Shown here: in pieces, positions 7,872 through 19,820 of the stretch
How positions within the stretch are numbered: the stretch's first letter is position 1
Layout: the number at the start of each line of letters is the position of its first letter
Source: Paramacrobiotus metropolitanus
Taxonomy: Eukaryota > Tardigrada > Eutardigrada > Parachela > Macrobiotidae
Assembly (NCBI RefSeq): GCF_019649055.1
Contig: NW_026570316.1
Location: 516,471 to 580,470, forward strand
Direction: 5' to 3'
DNA: 64,000 nucleotides
Position numbers and translations under genes: made by a program
The notes under the pieces: model-generated
Seen by the model: only the letters and a program-made list of their open reading frames with translations
What the model was told of the DNA's origin: nothing
Database searches by the model: none

Positions 7872-10468
7872 ATGGGTGCTCTCACTTTCGATATGGACAA
7901 GAAACCGGCACCGGATGCGGTGCGGCGACGCAGCTCCATGAAGTACACGCCGTCTAAGGAGGATCTGCTGGCGGCGGATGTGGCGGATGAGATCAATGTC
8001 GATGCGCTGCCCACTTACTACACCGCACTGCGGATGGTCCCGTTGATGGCTTTCTATGGATTGGCCATGGGCACGGTGCAGCCGGTTTTAACGGAGCTCA
8101 TCAAAACTCGGGTTCGTTGAGTTGATGTGAGCATGCTATAAGCACTGTGAACATGCTATAAGCACAATGTACGTAAATTATTTGAGCTCAACTCAAGCTG
8201 AATCAAAGAGCACCTACTCTAGCTATGCTTATTTACAATTTGCAACGAAAACAATTCAATAAAAGTGGACACAATAAATGCAGTTTTTTACAATTATCTG
8301 CTAACGCAGATTAATTTACTAGCGCATAATTTATTAAGTACTAATTTATTGGTATTGTTTAGCGCATAATTTATTAAGCGCATTATTTATTAAGTACTCT
8401 TATGGTTTATTAAAAATAAATCCCGAAATAGCTTAAGATTTTCGAGCTCTCGTAATACCCTTAATACCCAGTATGATATAAATTCGTTTACTCCAGATTT
8501 TTATAAGTACTTACATGTATTCTTTGTACATCTTGATAATAATTTGATTGCAAACTATCCAGTATACCGGTAAGTACAGTAACATTTCTCACATAGCGTC
8601 ACGTGTTACGTGAATATTATGTACACGTTTCTGTAGTCGCCATTTTTTAAATATGAATTAATTACATGGTTGTTCGTTGCAGACGTGCCAAGTAGCGCTG
8701 AATTACACCGACGAGATCTGTGAGAATCTCAATAACTATACCAAGGAGGCGAAGGCCGTGCAACGGGTGACCTCCCAAATCCAGATGTACCAGACACTGG
8801 TGGACAGCCTTCCTGCCATGTTCTTCTCACTGTTCTTGGGTAAGTTGTGAAGTTACCGTATGTAAACGAGACAATCTGCACCGTCAGATAGGATACATGT
8901 GCAACGTAATTTCCATTAAGGATTAAGAAGAGCCGATTCAACAGGTTCCTGGAGCGATGAATATGGTCGAAAATTACCTATGCTGGTACCGTTTGCTGGA
9001 TTGGTGATCGCGCATGGATTTAGTTTGATTAACACTTTCATCCGCATTTCTCCGTATTACCTTATGCTAACCCCCTTTATCACGGTATAATAAATAATTA
9101 TCACGATAACTCATCAGCGCTTTGATATTGTAACCAAACTTTGTGATGTTACCGTGTTTAATGAAATAAAAAGTCAATTTTATACCAATAATTTTTAAAT
9201 ACTGTATAATATTGTAGTTGAATGCTCTTCGATCGCTAAGTAAAAAATTAGTAAATTGATTTTTTGCACAAATAATTTTATTTTGTGGTGTTGTATTTTT
9301 CAGAAGAATTGTTTTACTGCGAATTTTAAAATTACGTTTTAATGGTTATTTAAAATGCACCAGTTATCTGCGTTAACACTAAAGCACAGTAACGGTAGAT
9401 ATCTTAACTGCATTTTTTCCGATGTGATCTTTAGTCAGCCACGGGTGGAATGGTGCTGGTCAATGTTGCCGTCTTTAGTTACATGGGTGACTACACCAAC
9501 GATCGTACCCGCTCTCCCAACGTGGCCATCGTCGACGCCATTCATATGTTGTTGCGTTTTGCCGGTTCGGCCGTTGGTGGCCAGTTGACGCAGTTCGGAG
9601 AGTCTGTGCCGTTTTACTTAACCATCAGTCTGCACGTGTGCAATTTTATTTTTATATTCTTTGCGATCCATGAACTGCGTGCCTTTAAAAGTATCAAAGA
9701 CTGCAAGATAACCGATGTCGTCACCCTGGAACGCGTGAAGGACAACTGGCGAACGCTGAGTAAAAAACGACCGGGATATAATCGGCTGTTTCTCCTCTTG
9801 ATCATTGGATGTCTTCTCATCATCGGTGTTTGCGTCATCGGTAACCAATCTTGACCTTAAAAATTTTTGCTAGGGATTATATACTGTACTGTGTGCAAGC
9901 GCATTTGCAGGTGACATGTCAATCACGCAGCTTTATCTGGAATTCGACCCGTTCAACTGGACACTGCAGCATTTCACCATTTACAACGCCATTAACGGTG
10001 TCGTTGAGGGAGTGATCATGGTGTTCGTCAACATTGTCCTGCGCCGGTATCTGACGATTTCCGACACCATGATCGGGACCATTGCGACCTTGTCGGCAGT
10101 GCTGCATCTGCTGTTTTACGGGTTGGCAACGAGCAGTGCCTTTATCTACATTGCAGCTGGCGTTGGTTGCTTAAAGTACGAAAGTGAAATTAAAGGTCAT
10201 TCCATTAAAAGTGTGGTATGATGCGAATTGATGATTGCAAAACTTTGTCAGGATGTTGGGTTTTGTCTCCATCAAGTCGGTGACGATCAGTCTGGTGGAC
10301 CGCGATGAAATCGGGAAACTTCTGTCAACGAAGATGTCGCTAATGTCTATCGCGCCCTTTATCGGCGTCACTGTTTTTACCAACATCTTCACGCACACCA
10401 ACGAATGGTGGCCGGGCTTCTGCTTCGTCCTGGGTGCGTGTGTGACCGCGCCCGTGGTCTTCGTCTGA
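7872..10468 (+). CDS. SLC46-type major facilitator transporter (six exons)
   Basis: Coding exons with consistent phases: 7872-8111, 8683-8839, 8945-9084, 9435-9840, 9911-10175, 10252-10468, giving 474 residues, close to the usual SLC46 length of about 450-460. SLC46 proteins are proton-coupled solute carriers (folate or heme-related and muropeptide cargo in known members). Exon 1 ends with a first membrane segment (LMAFYGLAMGTVQPVL). Exon 2 encodes the lumenal loop with two N-glycosylation sequons (NYT) and a cysteine pair. Exons 2-3 carry the MFS signature G-S-W-S-D-E-Y-G-R-K. Exons 4-6 hold the remaining membrane segments. I chose the ATG at 7872 (MGALTF); an in-frame ATG lies at 7842. Compared with the decayed copy at 21.3-22.2 kb, exon 6 has seven extra residues after EIGKL and stops just after the last membrane segment, lacking a tail of about 28 residues. 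The cargo cannot be told from sequence. Confidence 0.85.
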
Positions 10469-10725
10469 AAACTAATGAAACGAGTAATGACCACTTTGTT
10501 AGTGCTGACAGCATAGCATGACCAAAAACGATGTTGCTGTCGGTTCGAAATATGTACAAACAATATTTTGGACTTTCCCTGATAACAGTATACCAGAACA
10601 AAGGCTGATACATCAAAAATACCACCAATAGAGACAATGTAACCGCGCCCGATTTCGTGACTGACATGAACGTATAAAACAAACATACAGCAGCGACTGG
10701 CTTACTTCGGTGTTTTAGAATCCTG

Positions 10726-10824
10726 TTAGTGGGTGCACTTCCCTAGTTTAAAGCACATCTTTTGAATATCCTTGATTTGTCCGGTGACGTCGACTGGGAA
10801 ACAACGACAATCAGCAGGCTGGTT
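10726..10824 (-). other. Candidate cysteine-rich C-terminal exon
   Basis: The minus strand shows an acceptor TTCGCAG at 10825-10831, followed by a 32-codon open frame ending in TAA. It has CRCFPVDVTG and KMCFKLGKCTH, four cysteines in all. I assign it as the last exon of the broken gene because the upstream exon ends at a donor on the same strand about 670 bp away. The phases do not match perfectly, so it could belong to another gene. Confidence 0.4.
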
Positions 10825-11692
10825 CTGCGAAGCAATTGCGCGGCACAGCATGACTATTAGTCAACCATAAATACTTCGTTGATCCCATATAGTGCCATTT
10901 TGCTCAGTTCGCTGGGATCCACTTGTCTCAGATCAACGCTCGACCACGATCGGAACGTTCCATCTGGATGAAAGCCACTATACCTACAAACAGTGCTCAT
11001 GTCAGTATGAATCCGTTTACAAATCGATTACCATTACTTTCATTTCACGGAACTGGGCAGCGATCACCTACGTTTCCCAAAGAACAAGCCGAAAATTAGG
11101 CTGATCTTTTATTTTATACTCAAGTAAGCTTATTTCATTTTGAAAGCGAAGAAAGGAAAAAAACAACAACACCCAACCTTTGGGTTTCAGCAACAGGTCC
11201 ACAGTTTTGTGAATGGATTCCCTTTTCGAGAAATTATTTGTAACTCTGTCATATAATAAAAAAGTGTTTAAAAAGATAAAAAATGTAAACTATTACAACG
11301 GCGTAAAACTGTCATTTTTAATCAAGTGCTTTTCGGAAAATGTAAGACGTGGGCGCAACCGTGCTGACCCGTACAGCAGAACGCTTAGTATGCGAGCAGA
11401 ATTTTGAGTGCTGTGTAATGTGCAGGTTGGGAGTAGATAATGTTTCAAGTTGTTCGCCACAGTAAAATAAATGCCTTTCTTTTTCGGTGAGAACTTACAT
11501 TGCCAGAAATCTGCGAACAACGCCCCACCCAGACGGGTATTCAAGCTCGCGCGTCCAACGGGCGTGAACGGTCTTGACCTTTGCAAGCATGGCATCCGTC
11601 ACCGGCGGGAAGTATTCGTTGACGGCCCACATAATGCGGCTGACCCGGTGAGTGCGGTGTTCGTCCCGGTACAGGACAACGCGCGGCACAGT

Positions 11693-11714
11693 GATCTGGA
11701 TTTGATCTGGATTT
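11693..11714. repeat. 11-bp tandem duplication causing a frameshift
   Basis: GATCTGGATTT occurs twice in direct succession (11693-11703, 11704-11714) inside a minus-strand exon. Removing one copy joins the upstream frame (GGDHTLAIDQIQI) to the downstream frame (TVPRVVLYRDEHRTHRV), whereas the duplicated form leads to a stop. Confidence 0.85.
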
Positions 11715-13179
11715 GATCAATGGCCAGTGTATGATCCCCACCGAGCGGCAGCATTAGATTCTTTTCCCCAGGTGGCAGCGCGCTCAACCGTACAAATTCC
11801 TGCTGTACAAAGATTTCGTCCAGTGGACGGCCGAAGAGTTGGCTAACGTTCCAGTTGTGCAATACGATGCTCTCACACATGCGCTCCAGCATTACTGGAT
11901 CTCTCGTCATAGGATGTTCATAGAAAAAATTGCCCTTGGTATAACTGCTTAGCATGTAGTCCTTCAATACTAACAGCGGCACGCAAATCCCCAGGCCGTA
12001 TTTTATGGCCTCCAGGAAAAAAAACCAAAAAATGCCGGTTTTTCTGAATCTGGGAGAACGAAGTCGTTACTATCGTCAGGCTTTTGGTCGCCGAGTTCAC
12101 AGTGCGAGTAAGCAGCGCTATCAGTGTGTAGCAGTTGTAGTTGTCGGAAGTGATTTCGCTAGTCAGGCTGTTCCAACATACGCGGATGTGCTCGGTTGTT
12201 ACGGGACTGCTCAGCAGTTCGTGCCATAAAAAGCACACTCTGTCCATAACATTGGCAGATAGTTAATAAGTTGGTAATGTACAGATTACAAATCATACAC
12301 GCTGTTCGCTGCATTATGGTTAACGGAATAGGTTAAAATGTGGGCAAAGATTCACTCTCTTTCAGAACCATTTGCCTATTTGTACAATGAAAAGAGCGGC
12401 ACTGATGAGAATGTAGATGTAGATCAGGATTAAGGATTAATCAGGTGATCAGGATTAAGTCACGCAAACTGACATAATGTCGCGGGTCTCGTCAATTACC
12501 TAGTATTACGCTGGCCAGTGTTGTCAGACTTTAATTTTACTGTGCTGGGAAAGAAAACTGCAGATTATTTCTTTACTGGGAGTAGTAACAGAATAGACCA
12601 CCCTTATAACGTGAGAACGTACCGCGTGAGCTTCATTTGAGAATGCAGATCCATGTAAGAAAAGATTTCGCTGAAGATCCAATGGGGCATATGACATAAA
12701 AAGAATTCTGAGCATGGTAGTTCCATTTGATCGCCTAAATTATGATTCCTTTGTTATATGCGAGCAGATCACTCATTGCTTGGAAAAATTATAAGTATGC
12801 AGAAAATATGCTGCTTTGCTTCGCTCCACGAGCGGCGATTTTCTTGATTTTCGAATCTATAGCGACTGCCGGCCTCAAGTACCACGGATACGAGGCCGTT
12901 CCTTATAAAACCGATAAAATTTCTTGTAAAACATATTCGAATTATTACAAGATAAGCAAACTGCACGCAACCAAAACACGTTTCGTAAAATTCCGTTAAT
13001 TTAAGCCCGTCAGACAATATATAGCAACCAACAGGCAACACCAACCTGTTGTGCTGAGACTGGTTCCGCTGGTGGATCCCTTCTCAAAACAAACCGGCAT
13101 CAAATCCGCCCGGCTCGCTAAATGCCGCTCCAGCACTCTCGCCAGCTTTGTGAAGATCATCTCCCTTGTATCCGCGCTG

Positions 13180-15816
13180 GTTTGAATTTGAATTTATTGT
13201 CTTATGCATCGGGACACGGTCCCCTCAAAGCATTCGACACTCGAGACAAAAGAGAGAGAAAAAAAAACAAAAGTCGACATAATCAAAGATAAAGAGTTTT
13301 AACATTTCTTAAAGGTCATTTCACGTTTACGTGTTAGTTGCACATACTCATATTCCGGCAAAACAATAAACATAGAAAAGTGGATGCAGGTGTCATTAGT
13401 CCGTTCATTGTCAGTAAAATTATACAATTTAAAACTTAGTACAACAGGTCGGTATCGCAGTTTTTCTTGGTCCGCTGCAGTTTACTCCACTGCAGTTTAC
13501 TCCATGTGACTCTGTCGAGGGCATTCCTAAAGGTGTTGACTGAAGAATAGGAGTCTTTTGGTAAGACGATTTCATTCCATAAATCGCAGATTTCATGAAC
13601 AAAGGATTCTGGCGTCGGCATTACCGAGGTTCCACAAAGCACTGTCGGAGCTGGACGAATTGGATATGGGTGATTCAGGAGTCGATGTACGGACCGGGTG
13701 TTCCCTGCAACAGAAACAAAACCAGCAGAATCGTGTTCATATGGAAGATAAAATCTCTCCCCGAGCGGGATGCGACAAAATATTAATTTGTAAGCGAGGG
13801 TTAGACATTTCTTCACCCTGCGAACTTCGAAACAGTCCCAGTTTAACTCTTTCAGTTGATCTTCAAACTCGCTGTGACCCAAAGGGACGGTTTTTAAGAA
13901 TCGCTCCATGCAATGGTCAAGCTTATCTCGGCTGGTTTTGTGAAAAGGGGGGACAACGGAACAACAATAGTCAAAAACTGGTAGCACTAAGGATTTAAAC
14001 AATTGGATGCGTGCAGCAGAGTCTACTCTTTTAAATAAAAAATTTATCCATCGGATTCTTTTTCGGCATTTCGAAATGACAGCGTCAGTATTTTCCTTCC
14101 ATTTTAATGAGCGATCTACGATGATACCGAGATACTTTACACTATCACAACGCTCTATTGCAGTACAATCAAGAAAATATTCATGCGTACTAGTAAGTGA
14201 CCTTTTCCTCGAAAAACAGACATGAAAGGATTTGCTAACGTTAAAGAAAAGTTTATTCTCATCAGCCCAGTTTTTCACATTACTGACATCCAACTGTAGC
14301 GCAGTTTTATCGTTTTCTGTTATTATTGGGCGATAAACAGCGATATCATCAGCAAAAATTAGAAGTTCGCTGCCGTGGGTAAGGAAAAAAGAAAGAAAAT
14401 TTAGGAGGCAAATAAATAAACATGGCCCTAAGACAGAACCCTGCGGGACACCACTAGTTACTCTCACAAATTCCGAAACATTACCGTTTATCATAACGCA
14501 CTGCATACGGTTTCGTAGGTAATCGTCTATTATGTGAACTACCTGACTGCAGATTCCCAATTTGATCAATGCTTCCAGAATTTTTTCATGGTCACATTTG
14601 TCAAATGCTTTGGAGCAATCAAGAAAAATGGCATGCACATCGGTACCACGTTCGATAAAGTCACTAACAGATTTAATTAACCAAAAATTTTGCAGTTCGC
14701 ACGAACGTTTCTCGCGATAAGCGAACTGGTGGTCAGTTAATTTAAGGTGTTTTTTGAGGTATTCGCGAATATGTTCGTCAATGCACCGTTCAAAAATTTT
14801 TGATAAAGGGCTTAACATGGAGATCGGGCGATAATTATTCGGATTCATATGGTCTTTCGAGCTTTTCGGAATGGGGACAATAAAAGACTGTTTCCATTTT
14901 GTTGGGAAACAACCTTCATTTAGAGCGCCTTCGAAAACAATTTTTAACGGCTTGATAATTGCTGGAGCAGCTAATTTTAATAAGGTGTTAGTGATTTTAA
15001 AAGGACCACTGGAAGATATGGACAAACAGCGTGCAATATGGTAATAAATCATGCTTTCTGTTATTATGGCCGGCTCATTGTTCTCTATCTGCAAATTTAG
15101 ACCTGACCCTATACAGTGATTCTGGCATGGTCCCTGAGACTCAGAATAAACATGATTTAAGGTAGATGCTTTCTGGGAATCAGAAGAAACAAAACTTCCG
15201 TCATTTAGCTTCAGCGGGGGGATACCGATTTTGTTACTGGTAGACTTAACAAAACGCCAAAACTTTTTAGGATTATTACGACTTGCTGTAGCAGCGTCAC
15301 TCAAGCGACTACGTTCAAACTTACATATCAATCGTTCAGCTTTTCTCGACAAATTCTTCCATATCAGTTTAAGGCGACGTTTCAGCGCTTCGTCCGAACT
15401 GGTAATAAAAGCACGATAATTTTTGAAAGCTTTATTTCTACGATTAATTGACTTTTTTATGTTTATCGGATAGGGAACAGGGCCGCGAAGTTTTTTGCTT
15501 TTGTAAACAAAGTAACGTTCAGCAATTTCGACAAATACTTTTTCGAACGTTTCTACACGGTTGTTGGTACTCGAAGATTTCAAAAGGTCAACCCAGTTTA
15601 CCCCACTTAAATCAGTTACAAAACTTTGTACATCGGCATTTGAGATATGCCAGCTCGGCGGCATATACGGTACAGACTTTGTACGTCGGACTGAAATAGA
15701 GAATTCAAAGGCGATATGATCGCATTTGACCGACGGTGGATTAATTGGCTTCACATATGCCACGCACGTCTTAGGGGAAAGCATGCATAAATCTAAACAG
15801 TTTTTTTTGTTTCCGA
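13180..15816 (-). mobile_element. 5'-truncated non-LTR (LINE) retrotransposon, CR1/Jockey-like
   Basis: One long open frame (about 794 codons, stop at 13436) starts inside the endonuclease domain (C-D-H-I-A-F-E-F) and runs through a complete reverse transcriptase: NNYRPISMLS, FLDCSKAFD, GVPQGSVLGP and the catalytic FADD at about 14340-14360. The 3' end is an AATTCAAATTCAAA tail, a short terminal repeat like that of CR1-type elements rather than poly(A). CAGC flanks both ends (15817-15820 and 13176-13179), a candidate 4-bp target duplication. Endonuclease is only partial and ORF1 is absent, so this copy is 5'-truncated and dead as an insertion source, although its RT frame is intact. It lies in the same orientation as the gene it interrupts. 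Confidence 0.88.
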
Positions 15817-16388
15817 GCTGATGACCACAAACCCACAACCTGTAGCTTCGATGCACAAGCGAAACCTACAAACTTCCTCGCGAGCAAAACCTCCTTGCTC
15901 CGCCGGATCGAAAGCATCGCGGAAATGCTTAATAATCCGCGATCGGTCGGCCGGTTCACTGAGAACCTGGTGAGCCATGGCGCAAGGTACAAAGTATTTT
16001 GCACATAAAAGCCCGCTGTTGCGGTATAGCAAAGGCGGCTCAGTAAACCCCTCCTGACCGAGGATTTGGTGATGATCCACTAGTTCGATGCGAGCCTTGC
16101 CCGGATCTCCGCTTGGGATAATTGTTTCGACGTAATACATATGACATCGATCACATGCCGCAATAGCTTCTCTTAAGAAAACAGGCTGGAACCGGAAGGG
16201 ACCGTCGTCTTCGTCGCGGAGTGCCGCATAAATAGGTTTCTCGCGCTGGTTATTCCCCCCAATGATTGTACCATGGCAAAAAATAAACACATGCAGCATC
16301 GACCCACCTGGCTTTTTCTTTGCTGGAGTCAAAATCGACCAACAACTGGTCCCCGTTGATGTCCTGAAGAAACCCCAGCCACATTTTA

Positions 16389-16670
16389 GTCTCCTTTAAT
16401 GGAGTTTGGCTACTGTAGTGCTATAATAATAATCAAATATTTAATGTTAATTGCCTAGCCTGGTGGTAGTACGTCTGGCTTTAAGATTGTATGTCCTGGG
16501 TTCGATTCCTAGGTGGGTAACTTTTATCTCATAAAATCAACCAAAAAAAGTATAAAATTTTCAAAATTAAACAAAAAAATTTTCCAATAGCCTAAACACC
16601 CAAAAGTTTTCACTTTAGGGTTAAAGTCTCCTTTAATGGAGTTTGGCTACTGTAGTGCTATAATAATAAT
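16389..16670. repeat. 45-bp direct repeats flanking a tRNA-like (SINE-like) segment
   Basis: The same 45 bp (starting GTCTCCTTTAATGGAG) occurs at 16389-16433 and 16626-16670. Between them, at about 16446-16515, are a pol III A-box-like TAGCCTGGTGG and an exact B box GGTTCGATTCC. An A-rich stretch follows. The T-arm can pair, but the acceptor and anticodon stems do not, so this is not a working tRNA gene. It may be a tRNA-derived SINE whose flanking repeats came from insertion, or a tandem duplication that captured it. Confidence 0.65.
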
Positions 16671-17597
16671 AATAATAATAATAATATCACACTTCTCCCT
16701 GACGGCAACAGTGTTCTGATAGCTCATCTGACCGGTACCCGATAGCAGCCGCCTGAAAGGCCGGAAGGGGAGGCTTTGGTTTGGCCACGGAATTCTTTGT
16801 AAGAAATTCGACCGCGGATGCCATTGTGCGCTCGAATCTGCAGAAAATCCTTTAGGCCAAATGTGGATGACCTTTCAAACACCTTGAACTTGTTAGTAAC
16901 AGTAAGTCAGCCAATCAGGTTACTGTCGGCTTCATCCCTTCCAAACTATCTGTGATGAATGCAGGATGACGAATTAATCGCTGTGAGTCTGTGACGTCCC
17001 ATAACATAAAACACGCGTGTCCAAAATAAAACTTTGAAAAACCGCAACTTTCAGTAAAATCATAGAATTCAAAATGGCACGTTGTTTATAGCTGTTGCTT
17101 TTTATTCGCTAAGATTTCAAGAAAACTTCAAATCGACAACTGAGAGTTCACAGACGCAGCAACTTCAGGTGATGTATTGCAGCTTCACGTACCTGTCCTT
17201 CGTCTCACAGGAAAACAAAAGATATTTCTTACAATATGTGCATCATATGCGAGAGTTTGACGATTTTTATAACTGCAGTATCGTGAACAAACTAATCAAA
17301 GTTCGCTTCCACGACGAACTATATTTGAAGAGTCAAACCATAAATTGCTACAAAATTGTATTTCATACCGCATGAAGCTTTACAGCACTCGAGTTTAGTG
17401 TCCGCATGTGCAGATATCCTGATGGAGTAATTCACTAATTCCAAGAACGACCAAGCTTGTTGCAACATAACGAATGCAAAGATTGTTCAAATTAAGGATT
17501 TTTATTACAGTTGCGACACTTTGACAAAAGAAGCCAGTAGCCGTATACTGACACCCGCTGCGTCATTAAATTCTTTTTCAGCACATAATGCATCACT
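16671..17597. other. Intergenic region
   Basis: It opens with the end of an (ATA)n microsatellite at about 16659-16686. An AATAAA signal for the minus-strand TMEM151-like gene lies at 17501-17506, about 92 bp past its stop. A plus-strand frame at 17082-17375 has no recognisable feature and is left out. Confidence 0.5.
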
Positions 17598-19021
17598 CTA
17601 CCGTAAGTATTTGACGTAAGTGTAATGCAGCCGCGTCGACTGCATCCTCATCATGAAACTGAACGGTAGCTCCAGGAAAAACAGCGCCGCCAACACATAC
17701 CAGCACCTCTGAAAAAAGAAGGGCTTCTCGGATGTCGTGGATACCAGCACGGCCGGCTTGGATCCGACTATATCAAAGACTTCCTCCAGAGTGTAGTGTT
17801 TGTCCCGCCATTTGTTCTCCTTGATGAATGCTTTTCGCTGCTGCTCGAAGGCCGATGTCGTCCAGCTATCCGCCAAGACGTAGCGCTTGAAAAACTTGAT
17901 GCGGGTCATCTTGTAGACGCCAATGTTGTCCAGCTGCCGGTCACTGGAGAAATCCTCCCAGTGCGTGAACCGAAAAGCCCTGGTTCCTTTCCAGATGGTC
18001 TCGTCGGTGTAAGTCTCGATTGTTCCTCCCATTATCCGAGTGCGTTGTACTTTTTGATTGCATTTCATGTGCCACACAATCGAAGGAACACCTGCAAGAA
18101 AACCGCGCTGTTATTCTGCTTTTAAGCTGCGTATCAATTTTCATGGACTTGTTAGAAAAAATCCGGTTTTTCAGTAGTTCAGTGTTGTCGCTGGAAAGTA
18201 GTTTGTGTAACGGATATATGCTAACCGTAAAACATGCCAAAACTCCTAACCTTTATTTATATACATAATAACTCTTAGCAAAATATCATTTGTCTCGATT
18301 CCGTCAGGGCGTTAACGTTACAATGAAAAGAATTTCAATGTTGAAACTGAAAGGATCTGCTTAAAGACACATCACCGGCAGTTTTTTAAACTTATCCACG
18401 AGTAGATTATGAAAGTGTTTTCGCCGTACCGGCTCGGACACGCTCCATGTGTTTGTTCAGTTCGGCTACGCTGATAACATTCGTAAGGAACGCCATATTA
18501 GAATTGCCCACAAACACGTCTACCAGGTAGAACATGTAAAATACCGCGAACATCACACTTCCGACAGTTAACTTCCATTCTTGGTCATCTTCCAATAAAT
18601 AAAAGAGCATCAAGGACAGGCCGGTGAGGCTGCCCACAACCAGGCAGAGGCGCCAGTACGTCGCACCCTTGCTGAACATTTCGCTGCAAACCGTTCTCAT
18701 GTCCTGCCATGCGCGCGCATCCTCAGGATGGCTGGCAAAAGGACGTTCGTTGTGGATGATATCATCGTACAAGGGCGGCAGTGGTCGCAGTACCGTGTCG
18801 GGCCATCCGTCGTGGTCATGGATTGAGTCGTCGAGCATTGGCGAACTGGGGACCGGTGTTTCTGGGAGAATTTCCTGGTAGGACGGAGGTAGGTCGGGGT
18901 GGCTGCGTGAAGATGGTTTTGGTATGTGTGGCGAGACGCTTCTGACATCCCTGTGGTCTTCGTGATATTGGACACCAACCCTACTGGGGACGGGGCAAAT
19001 CGGCCAATCGGATCCGGACAT
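17598..19021 (-). CDS. TMEM151-like multipass membrane protein with two PPxY motifs
   Basis: Two exons: 19021-18430 and 18091-17598, joined at phase 1 (donor GTACGG, acceptor TTCTTGCAG), giving 361 residues. The second exon resembles the C-terminal half of vertebrate TMEM151: the FEQQR-AFI-EN stretch and a last membrane segment (WYVLAALFFLELPFSFMM) followed by a basic tail ending TYVKYLR. Exon 1 encodes a cytosolic proline-rich N-terminus with two PPxY motifs (PPSY at about 45-48, PPLY at about 82-85) and two membrane segments (about 122-143, 150-171). PPxY motifs usually bind WW domains, for example of Nedd4-type ligases. TMEM151 function is poorly known. I start at the ATG ending at 19021; an acceptor-like pyrimidine tract just upstream suggests a 5' UTR intron. 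Family assignment is moderate. Confidence 0.7.
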
Positions 19022-19820
19022 CGGGGCTGTGATGTAAAAGAGAGATCGCAAATGCAGCGTTTATGCGCTGTACTCCAAAATAAATAGAGTAGATCCACTG
19101 CGGCGAACTTCCGGTGGCGATAAAATGAAAAATCATGATGAAAACCGCAGGTTTAGTTTGGTAGAGTGGCTAGCGCTATACGATATGCGGCAGGACTGCC
19201 CCACCAGGCTGCTGCTGCTGTCTGCACTTAAACAGGAACAATATTTGATCAATAATCCCATGGTTTGCACTTCGCAGAGATGCTCACATGGTATGCAACG
19301 TCGAACTATGTGTACCGGTAGGATTGGATGTCAGTGATGTGCGCAGCTAAATGTCCACTGTTTAAGCACCGGGGTGAACTAACCTGGTTATGATATAAAG
19401 CAGACGCAGTTGACTGATTGAAAGGCAGCATTATACTCGTATCTGTAAAATGTTTAAGTCACGCTGAGGACAGCCTGGTTTTCGGGCCGGAACACGGGCT
19501 GCATTAGTTTCCGACCGCAGCGTACTGTACGCTATACCGTACACCTTCCTGGTTGTGCGTCAGTACGCCGAAATATCTAGTCCAACATAAAGCAGATTTG
19601 ACGAATGGCAGTTACGATCGGTTTACGCACAACAACCAAGCTTAAGCACACTTTGCGTGTAAAGCAGAATGTAAGTTCAGAGTCAAACTCGTTAGATCAT
19701 ATCATAATAATATGTACACATATTGTTCGTGATAAAGATTGTACGGCGTAGTAGAAAAAACTTGGATAACTGAAGAATAGAGAGCCATATCTTCGCCAAT
19801 GTCTCGATATACCTAGGGGC
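19022..19820. other. Intergenic region
   Basis: This is the upstream region of the minus-strand TMEM151-like gene and the downstream flank of its decayed copy. I see no gene. Confidence 0.45.

Larger units (their letters stand above)
10726..16386 (-). pseudogene. Broken member of the WLGYVQD family, split by a retrotransposon
   Basis: Pieces are read right to left on the minus strand. 16386-15817 holds the family's N-terminal motifs (WLGFLQDINGD, VDFDSS, YAALRDEDDGP). 13179-13046 continues the frame after the retrotransposon and ends at a donor (CAG then GTTGGT). 12002-11494 (VMLERMCESIV, LGGDHTLAIDQ, YRDEHRTHRV, ARWTREL) ends at a donor GTAAGT. 10824-10726 is a possible terminal exon (CRCFPVDVTG, CFKLGKCTH, stop). 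Lesions: one extra G in a G6 run at about 16255-16260 shifts the frame; the 2.6-kb element at 13180-15816 interrupts it; an 11-bp tandem duplication at 11693-11714 shifts it again. No separate first exon was found upstream of 16386. The family relation to 1878-2816 is clear for the N-terminal part. The later exons are joined to it by order, strand and style, which is inference. Confidence 0.75.

Noticed and set aside
10171-10686. 171-codon minus frame
   Set aside because: It is antisense to SLC46 exon 6 and its flanks, and has no domain.
13558-15699. Plus-strand frames inside the LINE region
   Set aside because: They are antisense shadows of the minus-strand RT frame, which has clear RT motifs.
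16446-16515. Functional tRNA gene
   Set aside because: The B box and T-arm are good, but acceptor and anticodon stems do not pair, and an A-rich tail follows; a SINE-like remnant fits better.
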